DNA from: Methanomassiliicoccaceae archaeon
Lineage (GTDB): Archaea; Thermoplasmatota; Thermoplasmata; Methanomassiliicoccales; Methanomethylophilaceae
Assembly: GCA_016282555.1 (NCBI GenBank)
Contig: JAEEKU010000084.1
Location: forward strand, 1 to 18,268
Direction of reading: 5' to 3'
DNA: 18,268 nt
Position numbers and translations under genes: made by a program. Shown piece by piece: positions 7,416-13,980 of this stretch; the stretch's first letter is position 1, and each line of letters starts with the position of its first letter. The notes beneath the pieces were generated by a model. It saw only the letters and a program-made list of their open reading frames with translations. It had not been told where the DNA came from and did no database searches.

Positions 7416-7968
7416 AAAGGCATTCGGCGCGGGATCTGACCGTGCCGAACCTGGTTTTATCGCTTACCGTGGAGGACGATATCACTTCATATCCGGGAAA
7501 CAGGGCGACAAGTTTTGCTTCGGTGTAATACCTGTAGTAGAAGCCGTTTCTGCTGCTTCCGGACCGCATATCTTCCGGTGTGAAGCAGCGGACGAAGAGA
7601 TATCCCCCGTCCGAAAGAACTCTGGATATCTCTCCTGTTGCTTTTTCAAGTTCCGGTTCTCCGAGGTTCTCCAGTACATGCACCGCGGTGACGTAATCGA
7701 AATACCCGCCGGGAAACGGAAGTTCCGTAATATCGGATACCAGAAAATCTGCTTCCGGAAACCTGTCTCTGCAATAATTTATCGCCGTTTCGGAGAAATC
7801 CACGCCGGCGACCCTGTATCCCATGCCGAGAAGGGACTGCACGGTTTTTCCGTTTCCGCATCCGAGCTCCAGGACTTTCTCCCCCGGAACGCGCGGTATC
7901 TCGGAAAAACCCCTCCAGGCTCTCGGGTTCCTTTTGTAAAAATCGTCCCACGCGGTTTTCTGGTCCAT
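7339..7968 (-). CDS. Class I SAM-dependent methyltransferase, substrate unknown
   Basis: This 209-residue protein has the standard Rossmann methyltransferase motifs: VLELGCGNG (residues 32-40, SAM binding), an acidic residue at the end of strand 2 (GVDFS, Asp57), DITELPFPGGYFDYVTAVHVLENL (79-102, motifs II/III) and an SRVLSDGGYLFV strand. These features resemble the Methyltransf_11 small-molecule group. No RNA-binding or membrane domain is present, and the methyl acceptor cannot be named. The end of the gene overlaps the end of thiE by 77 bp in convergent orientation. The start ATG (7966-7968) lies 83 bp from the divergent paaK gene. An AT-rich box at 8002-8010 could serve both genes. Confidence 0.88.
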   Translation of the reverse strand: MDQKTAWDDFYKRNPRAWRGFSEIPRVPGEKVLELGCGNGKTVQSLLGMGYRVAGVDFSETAINYCRDRFPEADFLVSDITELPFPGGYFDYVTAVHVLENLGEPELEKATGEISRVLSDGGYLFVRCFTPEDMRSGSSRNGFYYRYYTEAKLVALFPGYEVISSSTVSDKTRFGTVRSRAECLFKKLRIGTTDGAAVQSPGHLPEHGA

Positions 7969-8001
7969 TTCAGACTGCCGCGGTTCCCTATGCGGACTTT
8001 G

Positions 8002-8042
8002 TTTATTAATACCCGTTATGCCCTGTTCCCGTCAGTCAGGAG
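8002..8042. promoter_or_regulatory. Shared AT-rich box and Shine-Dalgarno site upstream of paaK copy 1
   Basis: TTTATTAAT (8002-8010) is nearly symmetric and reads as a TATA-like element on both strands. On the plus strand it would start transcription near 8030, just before CAGGAG (8037-8042), a Shine-Dalgarno match nine bases before the paaK ATG. On the minus strand it sits 34-44 nt before the methyltransferase ATG. Confidence 0.4.
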
Positions 8043-8051
8043 TAAGAACCA

Positions 8052-9350
8052 ATGTTCTGGAATACCAAACTGGAATGCATGCCGAAAGAGGATCTGAGGT
8101 CGCTTCAGTACCGCGAGCTGAAATCTCTGGTCAACAATCTGTATTCCTTCAATAAGTTTTATCACGACAGAATGAAAGCCCAGAATGTCCATCCGGACGA
8201 CATATGCTCGCTGTCGGATGCTTCCAAGCTTCCGTTCATGTACAAACAGGATCTGAGAGACAACTATCCCACCGGAATGTTCACAGCCTCCAACAGCGAA
8301 GTCGTGAGATATCACGTCTCCTCGGGGACCACGGGCAAACCCACCCTCGTAGGCTACACCCGCAACGATCTGGAATACTGGACCGAAGCTCTGGCCAGAT
8401 CCCTCACTTCCGTCGGGATAGGCAACAACGACACGATGCAGATCTCCTACGGCTACGGGCTTTTCACCGGCGGTCTCGGCCTTCACTACGGCGCCGAAAG
8501 GGTGGGGGCGACCGTTCTTCCGGCGGGAACCGGAAGCACCGAGCGCCAGATCGAGCTTATCAAAGATCTGGACGTGACCGCTATAGCCTGCACTCCCTCT
8601 TACCTCGTCCATATGGGCGGAGTGGCGAAGAAGATGGGCATCGATTTCCGCAGAGACACAAGTCTCAGAAAAGCCGTTCTGGGGGCGGAGCCCTGGTCCG
8701 AATCCATGAGAAACCACATCGAATCGGAAATGGGGATAAAGGCGTACGACATTTACGGAACCTCCGAAATGGCCGGTCCGATGTTCACGGAGTGCGAGGA
8801 GCGGAACGGCGTGCACATGGCCGGAGACATCGTATACTGCGAGATCATCGATCCCGATACCGGCGAAAACCTGGAATCCGGGCAGAAGGGCGAGCTCGTG
8901 GTTACGATGCTGAAGAAGGAGGCTATGCCGATGATCCGCTACAGGATCAGGGATATCACCTCCATAGACGAGGAAGAATGCGCCTGCGGACGCACCTCTC
9001 CGAGGATCTCCAGGATATCCGGGCGTTCCGACGATATGCTGATCATCCGCGGAATCAACGTTTTCCCGTCACAGATTGAATATACCCTGATGCAGATTCC
9101 CCAGCTCGCGGGTCATTATATGATCATAGTCACCAGAGAGGGCGCGCTGGATCGCATGGTCGTGCAGGTTGAAATCAAAGAGGACGCTTTCAGCGACAAG
9201 GTCGAAGACATGAACCGTCTGAGAGCGTACGTGGAAACTCAGCTTAAAAAATATCTTAACATAGCGGCGGAAGTCGAACTGAAAGCGCCCGGAGAACTTC
9301 CCAGGTTCGAGGGCAAAGCGAAAAGAGTGGTAGATAAAAGGGTGATATGA
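8052..9350 (+). CDS. paaK: Phenylacetate-CoA ligase family protein, copy 1
   Basis: This 432-residue AMP-forming ligase of the PaaK family (acid + ATP + CoA to acyl-CoA + AMP + PPi) shows the family's core motifs: SSGTTGKPT (90-98, phosphate loop), SYGYGLFTGGLGLHYGAE (132-149, PaaK signature), YGTSE (235-239), RYRIRD (296-301), GRSDDMLIIRGINVFPSQIE (324-343, hinge) and RFEGKAKRV (418-426) with the A10-type lysine. A CxCGR pair (Cys310, Cys312) is also typical. The length matches the family. The stop overlaps the next gene (ATGA), so paaK, the ACT gene and the EF-Tu-like gene form one operon. In methanogens such ligases are thought to salvage aryl acids for aromatic amino-acid synthesis. Phenylacetate or indoleacetate is the family expectation and is not proven here. 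Confidence 0.9.
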   Translation: MFWNTKLECMPKEDLRSLQYRELKSLVNNLYSFNKFYHDRMKAQNVHPDDICSLSDASKLPFMYKQDLRDNYPTGMFTASNSEVVRYHVSSGTTGKPTLVGYTRNDLEYWTEALARSLTSVGIGNNDTMQISYGYGLFTGGLGLHYGAERVGATVLPAGTGSTERQIELIKDLDVTAIACTPSYLVHMGGVAKKMGIDFRRDTSLRKAVLGAEPWSESMRNHIESEMGIKAYDIYGTSEMAGPMFTECEERNGVHMAGDIVYCEIIDPDTGENLESGQKGELVVTMLKKEAMPMIRYRIRDITSIDEEECACGRTSPRISRISGRSDDMLIIRGINVFPSQIEYTLMQIPQLAGHYMIIVTREGALDRMVVQVEIKEDAFSDKVEDMNRLRAYVETQLKKYLNIAAEVELKAPGELPRFEGKAKRVVDKRVI

Positions 9351-9790
9351 TGTCGGATGATGGTTTGATAACTCAGCTGTCCATATTCGTAAACAACGAA
9401 CCCGGGCGCCTCGCGTATATCGCATCCGTCCTGAAGGACTGCGGGATAAACATGCATGCCTTCAATCTTGCCGAATCGGCTGATTTCGGCATTCTGAGGG
9501 CCGTGGTGGACGATCCCGAAGGCTCTTATTCCAAACTCAAAGCCAAAGGCATAATAGTGAAGAAGACGGAGGTTATCGGAGTTCTGATCGAAGACACTCC
9601 CGGGGCTCTTTTCAAAGCCGCCGACGTGTTCGGAAAAGCCGGGATCAACATAGAATACGGATACGCGTACTCGGGGAAGAAGGCATCCGTGTTCTACATA
9701 AGAGTAAGCGATCCGGGAAAAGCCGTGGAGGTCCTCAGACAGAACGGCGTCAGAATAATGTCCAGCGGGGAAATCCGATGGGGAATCTGA
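9347..9790 (+). CDS. Tandem ACT-domain protein, probable amino-acid sensor
   Basis: This 147-residue protein consists of two ACT domains and nothing else, at about residues 8-72 and 76-141. Each has the ligand-binding turn after the first strand (NNEPGRLA and EDTPGALF) followed by helix and GIN-type strand (CGINMHAFNLAES; AGINIEYGYAYSG). ACT pairs bind amino acids, often aromatic or branched, and commonly lie beside PaaK-type ligase genes in methanogens and anaerobic bacteria, presumably as feedback sensors; the ligand is an inference. The start ATG at 9347 overlaps the paaK stop. A second ATG at 9350 is equally possible, because GGTGAT lies just before it. The gene overlaps the next one by 13 bp, indicating tight co-translation. 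Confidence 0.88.
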   Translation: MMSDDGLITQLSIFVNNEPGRLAYIASVLKDCGINMHAFNLAESADFGILRAVVDDPEGSYSKLKAKGIIVKKTEVIGVLIEDTPGALFKAADVFGKAGINIEYGYAYSGKKASVFYIRVSDPGKAVEVLRQNGVRIMSSGEIRWGI

Positions 9791-10740
9791 ATATCGCCGT
9801 TCTCGGAGCGAAGGATTTCGCCTCTTCGATAGGGAAGAAGGGAACCGTTACGGATATGACCTTCTACGATTACAAAGAGGGTCTGGATTCGTTCACCCTG
9901 ATAGAGCCTTCGAAGTATCCGGAAAAGTTATCATCGCTTTTCTTCTCCGTCGCGATGTCCGAATTCGCCATACTCGTGGTGGATAAGATCGATTCCTTCC
10001 TCGGCGAGACGATAGTCATGGCCGACTCCGTGGGGATCTCCCGCGGCTGGCTGATACTCCGGAACTATATCCAGCCGGAGCAGGTCCGCCCTCTTCTGGC
10101 CGGAACCTGTCTGGAGAGTTACGAACTGAGGGAAGACGATCCCATCAGGCTCCGCGAGGAGCTTATCTCCATGGCGAAATCCGAGTCCAAAGCGCCCGGG
10201 GAAGGGACCTGCGGCTCCTGCCCGGTGGATTCCCATTTCAACGTCAAAGGCGTGGGAACGGTCGTTCTCGGATCGGTTATAGATGGTTATTTCAGAAAAC
10301 ACGACAAAATGACCGTATTTCCCCTCGGAAGAGAGGTGATCCTCAAATCGATCCAGAAGCACGATATAGACGCGAACGACGGAGTCAGAGGGGATCACGT
10401 GGGTCTGGCGCTCCGCGGAATCGATTCGGACGAACTCGACCGCGGTTTCGTGGTGACCACGGATCCGTCCGTAAAGATGAGCAGATCCGTTTCTGGAAAA
10501 GTCTCTCTGGTCAGATACTGGAGCAGTCCTCTCAAGGAGGGGATGGTAATCCATCTGGGGCACTGGATGCAGATGGTTCCCTGCAGAATAACGTCGGCGG
10601 ATAACGGAAGCGATTTCAGAAACGCTTCGGTATCGATGGAACTGGATTCGGATATGATACACAAACCGGGCGACAGAGCCATCCTCATGTATCTTGAAGG
10701 AGGGAAGCTCAGGGTAGCCGGATCCGTGACTCTTCAGTGA
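9778..10740 (+). CDS. EF-Tu/SelB-like protein with a degenerate GTPase domain
   Basis: This 320-residue protein resembles translation factors of the EF-Tu/SelB group. Residues 150-225 form a clear domain II (HFNVKGVGTVVLGSVIDGY ... RGDHVGLALRGIDSDELDRG), followed by a domain III-like part (about 228-320). The N-terminal 135 residues look like a shrunken G domain: NIAVLGAKDF sits where GHVDHGKT is expected, no DxPGH or NKxD motif is present, and AILVVDKIDSFLGET matches the strand after switch 2. GTP binding by the usual residues is therefore unlikely. A CGSC pair (Cys145, Cys148) precedes domain II and could bind metal. It is translated from within the end of the ACT gene, in the paaK operon. 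Possible roles are an RNA- or tRNA-binding factor or a regulator; it is annotated here only by fold. Confidence 0.8.
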   Translation: MGNLNIAVLGAKDFASSIGKKGTVTDMTFYDYKEGLDSFTLIEPSKYPEKLSSLFFSVAMSEFAILVVDKIDSFLGETIVMADSVGISRGWLILRNYIQPEQVRPLLAGTCLESYELREDDPIRLREELISMAKSESKAPGEGTCGSCPVDSHFNVKGVGTVVLGSVIDGYFRKHDKMTVFPLGREVILKSIQKHDIDANDGVRGDHVGLALRGIDSDELDRGFVVTTDPSVKMSRSVSGKVSLVRYWSSPLKEGMVIHLGHWMQMVPCRITSADNGSDFRNASVSMELDSDMIHKPGDRAILMYLEGGKLRVAGSVTLQ

Positions 10741-10750
10741 GTCCTTCAAA

Positions 10751-10768
10751 CCTTTTCCATCCTTTTTC
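10751..10768 (+). terminator. T-rich archaeal-type terminator after the paaK-ACT-EF operon
   Basis: CCTTTTCCATCCTTTTTC lies ten bases after the stop of the EF-Tu-like gene and before the TATA box of the next gene. Archaeal RNA polymerase terminates at such T-runs without a hairpin. The run is short, so read-through into paaK copy 2 is possible. Confidence 0.35.
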
Positions 10769-10772
10769 AGAA

Positions 10773-10824
10773 TTATTTATATCTGAGTCGTTATTGTCTT
10801 GTCTGCAGTGTTAAGTGATAACAC
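10773..10824 (+). promoter_or_regulatory. Promoter and leader operator of paaK copy 2
   Basis: TTATTTATAT (10773-10782) is a good TATA box and predicts a start of transcription near 10803. Directly after this is the perfect inverted repeat GTGTTA-AGTGA-TAACAC (10808-10824), positioned where a repressor would block initiation or clearance. AAGGTG lies five to six bases before the ATG at 10841 and acts as a Shine-Dalgarno site. The convergent winged-helix regulator at 12160-12507 is an obvious candidate to bind here. Confidence 0.5.
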
Positions 10825-10840
10825 GGATCAAGGTGTTGAA

Positions 10841-12142
10841 ATGGCTTTCTGGAACGAGAAATTGGAAACTATGCCCCGCGAAGATCTGGAGAAGATGCAG
10901 CTCGAGCTCATAAAGGCTAAAGTGCGCGAAATGTACGGCGTTTCCGATTTCTTCCGTAAAAAAATGGAATCGGCCGGTCTTACGCCTGACGACATAAAGA
11001 CTTTCGAGGATTTCAGAAAAATACCGTTTATGAGAAAATCGGATCTCCGCGACAATTATCCCGACGGGCTGTTCGTGAGGCCGTACGACGATCTGGTACG
11101 CATCCACGTGTCGTCCGGGACTACCGGAAAGCCGACGGTCGTGGGATACACGAAGAACGATCTCGACAACTGGACGGAATCTCTAGCGAGGGGGATGACT
11201 TCTTTCGGAATGACTCACAAGGATGTAATGCAGAACTGCCACGGATACGGTCTGTTCACCGGAGGACTGGGCGTGCATTACGGCGCGGAAAGGATAGGCG
11301 CCACGGTTCTGCCCACGAGCACCGGCAACACCGCGAGACAGATCCAGCTCATGTGCGACATTCCGGTAACCGCCATCGCCGGAACCCCGTCATATATGTT
11401 TCATATCGCCGACGTATGCGATCAGAAGGGAATCGATATCCGCAGAGACACAAAGCTGCATCTGGCTATCGCCGGCGGAGAGCCGTGGTCCGAGAGCATG
11501 AGGAAGAAGCTTCAGGACAGGACCGGAATCAGAGTCCACAACTGCTACGGCGCGAGCGAGTTCTACGGCCCCATGTTTCTGGAGTGCAGCGAGCAGTGCG
11601 GGCTTCACGTCTGGGCGGATCTCTGCTACATGGAAATTCTCGACGAGAACGGAAATCCCTGCAAGGACGGGGAGAGGGGAGAAATCGTCGTGACCATGCT
11701 CAAAAAAGAGGCGTTTCCGCTCATCAGGTACAAGATAGGCGACATTTCCGCGCTGGACTGGACGAGATGCAGATGCGGAAGAACCCACCCCCGCCTGATG
11801 CGCATATCCGGCCGCACCGACGATATGCTGGTGGTCCGCGGGGTCAACGTCTTCCCGTCGCAGATAGAGAGCGTCATAGGGGAACTTCCGTTCCTCTCTC
11901 CGTTCTACCATATAACTCTGGAGAACGCCAACTATATGGATTCGATGACGGTCGCCGTGGAGCTTTCCGAGGACTATCTCACCGAGGACACGGTCGAAAT
12001 CGCGAAGATGTCCTCCGAGCTCTCCAGACGTCTCAAGGACGTTCTCAACATCAAGGCCGACGTCAGGCTGGAGCTGCCGGGAACTCTCGAGAGGTTCGAG
12101 GGAAAGGCAAACCACGTCACCGACAACCGCTCTTACGACTGA
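10841..12142 (+). CDS. paaK: Phenylacetate-CoA ligase family protein, copy 2
   Basis: This 433-residue protein is a paralogue of the product of 8052-9350, collinear over its whole length, and starts with the same MxFWNxKLExMPxEDL pattern. This pattern and the Shine-Dalgarno site AAGGTG fix the start at 10841 rather than the TTG at 10799. Core motifs are intact: SSGTTGKPT, CHGYGLFTGGLGVHYGAE, YGASE, RYKIGD, GRTDDMLVVRGVNVFPSQIE and RFEGKANHV. Compared with copy 1, it differs next to the binding pocket (CHGYG for SYGYG; YGASEFYGP for YGTSEMAGP), so the two may prefer different acids. It has its own promoter, in contrast to the operon of copy 1. The gene ends in a GC hairpin shared with the convergent regulator gene. 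Confidence 0.9.
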   Translation: MAFWNEKLETMPREDLEKMQLELIKAKVREMYGVSDFFRKKMESAGLTPDDIKTFEDFRKIPFMRKSDLRDNYPDGLFVRPYDDLVRIHVSSGTTGKPTVVGYTKNDLDNWTESLARGMTSFGMTHKDVMQNCHGYGLFTGGLGVHYGAERIGATVLPTSTGNTARQIQLMCDIPVTAIAGTPSYMFHIADVCDQKGIDIRRDTKLHLAIAGGEPWSESMRKKLQDRTGIRVHNCYGASEFYGPMFLECSEQCGLHVWADLCYMEILDENGNPCKDGERGEIVVTMLKKEAFPLIRYKIGDISALDWTRCRCGRTHPRLMRISGRTDDMLVVRGVNVFPSQIESVIGELPFLSPFYHITLENANYMDSMTVAVELSEDYLTEDTVEIAKMSSELSRRLKDVLNIKADVRLELPGTLERFEGKANHVTDNRSYD

Positions 12143-12158
12143 GGGGGACGATCCCCCT
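12142..12158. terminator. GC hairpin between convergent paaK copy 2 and regulator genes
   Basis: AGGGGGA-CGA-TCCCCCT is a perfect 7-bp stem with a 3-nt loop. It occupies the 17 bp between two convergent stop codons and is followed by TTT on the plus strand. It could end both transcripts or protect their 3' ends. Confidence 0.5.
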
Positions 12159-12159
12159 T

Positions 12160-12507
12160 TCAGCCGATCCTGCTCATGGTGCTGTACGGCAGGCTCTTTT
12201 TCAGGAAATCGGATCTGAGCACGGAGACGGGTACGCCCGATTCCTCCTCCATGCGGCAGACCATCGCCGCGCAGTTCTCGCCCATAGGGGTAAGATCGTA
12301 AAGGATCTTTCTGGAACCGTTCTCCTGGACTTTGCGCATCAGGAGCCCGCGCTGCTCCATCAGATCGATTTTGCTAGCCATCCTGGGATTCGTGGACACC
12401 GCTCTGTAGATGTCGGATTTGCATTTGGGCCCGCATAAATGCAGAAAAACGAGAATTCTCATAACATGTTTCGTTTCGAATAATTTGAAATTCGCTTCCG
12501 ATGTCAT
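12160..12507 (-). CDS. Small winged-helix DNA-binding regulator
   Basis: This 115-residue protein has a predicted helix-turn-helix at residues about 14-60 (VMRILVFLHLCGPKCKSDIYRAV ... RMASKIDLMEQRGLL), followed by a wing (MRKVQENGSRKILYDLTPMGE) and a C-terminal helix. This is the layout of archaeal MarR/ArsR-type one-domain regulators, with no obvious ligand domain. The wing pattern (LYDLTPMGE) is typical of winged-helix proteins whose name cannot be fixed. Cys25 and Cys29 (CGPKC) could sense metal or redox, but this is speculative. The ATG at 12505-12507 is preferred; the ATG at residue 16 is the alternative. Its position next to paaK copy 2, convergent and with a leader operator there, suggests that it controls that gene. 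Confidence 0.78.
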   Translation of the reverse strand: MTSEANFKLFETKHVMRILVFLHLCGPKCKSDIYRAVSTNPRMASKIDLMEQRGLLMRKVQENGSRKILYDLTPMGENCAAMVCRMEEESGVPVSVLRSDFLKKSLPYSTMSRIG

Positions 12508-12526
12508 GAGTTATAAATTCCGCCGG

Positions 12527-12577
12527 GGGAATTTAACCGGTTTTCCGGAGTTATAATGTTGTTAAAGTTTAATTCCC
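12527..12577 (-). promoter_or_regulatory. Regulator promoter with 11-bp near-perfect inverted repeat
   Basis: GGGAATTTAAC (12527-12537) and GTTTAATTCCC (12567-12577) are complementary at ten of eleven positions and are separated by 29 bp. The interval contains the TATA-like TTATAA (12551-12556) and CCGGTTTTCCGG (12537-12548). The TATA box lies about 45 nt before the regulator ATG. The layout suggests autoregulation through two half sites around the TATA box. Confidence 0.35.
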
Positions 12578-12612
12578 GGACTTCGCGGAGTATGATATGG
12601 ACGATATCCGGC

Positions 12613-12642
12613 AAAAGAAAAAAAGAGGCGGCCCGGAGGCCG
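12613..12642 (-). terminator. Terminator of the DRE-TIM synthase-like gene
   Basis: On the minus strand, five bases after the stop codon, CGGCC-TCCG-GGCCG forms a 5-bp stem (12629-12642) that can be extended by two weaker pairs. It is followed by a T-rich run (TCTTTTTTTCTTTT, 12613-12626). This combines a hairpin and a U-tract, which is uncommon but functional in archaea. Confidence 0.6.
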
Positions 12643-12647
12643 TCCGA

Positions 12648-13847
12648 TCATTCCGTTTCTTCTTCTTCGCTGAGTTTTTCCATCTCGGCTTCGTCCAGAA
12701 GCTGATCGTAAAGATCCTTGAGCTCGTCGGGGGTTATGTTTCTGTGCTGCTTGACAGCCGCCACTTTAACCATCTCCGTGAGCTTCTGTGCCATATCCAG
12801 AGCCTTCTCGTTCGCGGGAAGCCTCTCGTTCAGCACCTTTTCGAGAGTGAAGATGATGCTTTCGACGGAACTGTGCCTTCCGAGAATGACTCTTCTGTCG
12901 GAACCGATCAGTGCGGGGTTGTAAGGCTCGAATACCTCCAGCTGGGAGTTGTCCGCGATAGTTTCCAGCGCGAAGCAGTTGGAACCGAACACCGGCTTGG
13001 ACTCCCATATGGGTTTGCTGGAATTTTTGGATACGGTAGTCGCGACCTCTTTGATCTTCTTGATGTCGATGCCGGTATCCAGACCGAACTTTTCCTCCGC
13101 GGCCATTATTATCTCCTCGGTGGGAGCGTTTCCGGCTCTGGGACCTATGCCGAGAACGGAGGTGCTGGCGAATACTGCCCCGGCGCCTATCCCGGCGACG
13201 GTGTTCGCCGTGGCCATGCCGAAATCGTTGCGCGACTGGATCTCCAGATCGATATCCGTGACCTGTTTTATCACTTCGATCTTTTTGGCGAGTTTCAAAG
13301 GATCTTCCACGCCCACGCTGTCGCTGTAGCACACGCGGTCCGCTCCGTATTCCTGGACCTTGTTCGTCCATTTAACGAAATCGGACAGGCTCGCATGAGA
13401 AGAATCCTCGAAAATACAGGAAACGTAAAGGCCGTGCTCCTTGGCGTAACTGACGACGTTCGCCATCGCCTTCAGGATCTCGCCCGGATCGATTTTGTAC
13501 CTGGCCGCTATCTGCCTCCCGGAAATCGAAGCGGCGATGGCAACAGAATCCACGTCGCAGGCCAGACTCTCGTCGATGTCGGTGTTGAGCACTCTGTTGA
13601 AAGTCATGATGGAGGAGTTCAGTTTCAGCTTGGTGATCGATTTGATATCCGCTTTTTCGTCGGGGCCGGATCCGGGCATGCCGACATCGATCTGGGGGAC
13701 CTTCGCCGAGTCCAGCAGTCTCGCGAGTTTTCTCTTTTCGTAATCGGACAGCACCACGCCCGGGCAGTTTTCAGCTTCCCTGATGGTGGTATCGCAAATG
13801 TTCAGTTGTCTGGTAAGTTTGGCTTTGGTTTCTTCTATCGTTCTCAT
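12648..13847 (-). CDS. Isopropylmalate/homocitrate-synthase-like DRE-TIM protein lacking the HxH metal site
   Basis: This 399-residue protein belongs to the LeuA/NifV/AksA family, in which an alpha-keto acid is condensed with acetyl-CoA. The N-terminal strand NICDTTIREAENCPGV (17-31) keeps Arg23 and Glu24 of the catalytic core. CYSDSVGVEDP (173-183) and VLGIGPRAGNAP (231-242) are also recognisable. The metal-binding HxHND motif, however, reads Gln204-Ser-Arg206-Asn-Asp (IQSRNDFGMATAN). The E of GERAGN is Pro236, and the usual HExGIH segment after the barrel reads ALETIAD (293-299). Thus most expected metal and catalytic residues are changed, while the fold signature is preserved. The start at 13847 has GGAGGT six bases before it. 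Methanogens need AksA homocitrate synthase for coenzyme B, so an AksA paralogue is the nearest guess, but an altered or lost reaction is likely. Confidence 0.85.
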   Translation of the reverse strand: MRTIEETKAKLTRQLNICDTTIREAENCPGVVLSDYEKRKLARLLDSAKVPQIDVGMPGSGPDEKADIKSITKLKLNSSIMTFNRVLNTDIDESLACDVDSVAIAASISGRQIAARYKIDPGEILKAMANVVSYAKEHGLYVSCIFEDSSHASLSDFVKWTNKVQEYGADRVCYSDSVGVEDPLKLAKKIEVIKQVTDIDLEIQSRNDFGMATANTVAGIGAGAVFASTSVLGIGPRAGNAPTEEIIMAAEEKFGLDTGIDIKKIKEVATTVSKNSSKPIWESKPVFGSNCFALETIADNSQLEVFEPYNPALIGSDRRVILGRHSSVESIIFTLEKVLNERLPANEKALDMAQKLTEMVKVAAVKQHRNITPDELKDLYDQLLDEAEMEKLSEEEETE

Positions 13848-13877
13848 GGGCCGACCTCCGGATTCCGGCAGGGATTC

Positions 13878-13930
13878 TCCGCAGTTTCCGTAATGCGGAA
13901 CTCCATCATAAAGAATAGCATTTTTTAAAC
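13878..13930 (-). promoter_or_regulatory. Promoter and alternative hairpins before the DRE-TIM gene
   Basis: A TTTAAA box (13924-13929, minus strand) predicts a transcript start near 13900. The following leader can form two mutually exclusive stems: TTCCG/CGGAA (13886-13890 with 13896-13900) or TCCGCA/TGCGGA (13878-13883 with 13894-13899). The first could also act as a DNA operator (TTCCGTAATGCGGAA). Either would lie upstream of the Shine-Dalgarno site GGAGGT. Confidence 0.3.
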
Positions 13931-13980
13931 GGACGGAAGCGGGAGACAAGGACCAGAGGCGCCGGCGTCCGGATACTCAT

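Noticed and set aside
11353..12438. 361-codon plus-strand frame overlapping paaK copy 2
   Set aside because: The product is an Arg/His/Gly-rich shifted reading of paaK and crosses into the antisense strand of the regulator gene. PaaK motifs support the other frame.
12597..13928. 443-codon plus-strand frame opposite the DRE-TIM gene
   Set aside because: Long antisense frames are expected opposite GC-rich coding DNA. The minus strand has family motifs, a ribosome site and a terminator.
13848..13980. Small gene or RNA between pelota and the DRE-TIM gene
   Set aside because: The open frame through it on the minus strand is an upstream extension of the DRE-TIM gene with no family similarity. The GC-rich CGCCGGCG near 13960 gives only a weak hairpin.
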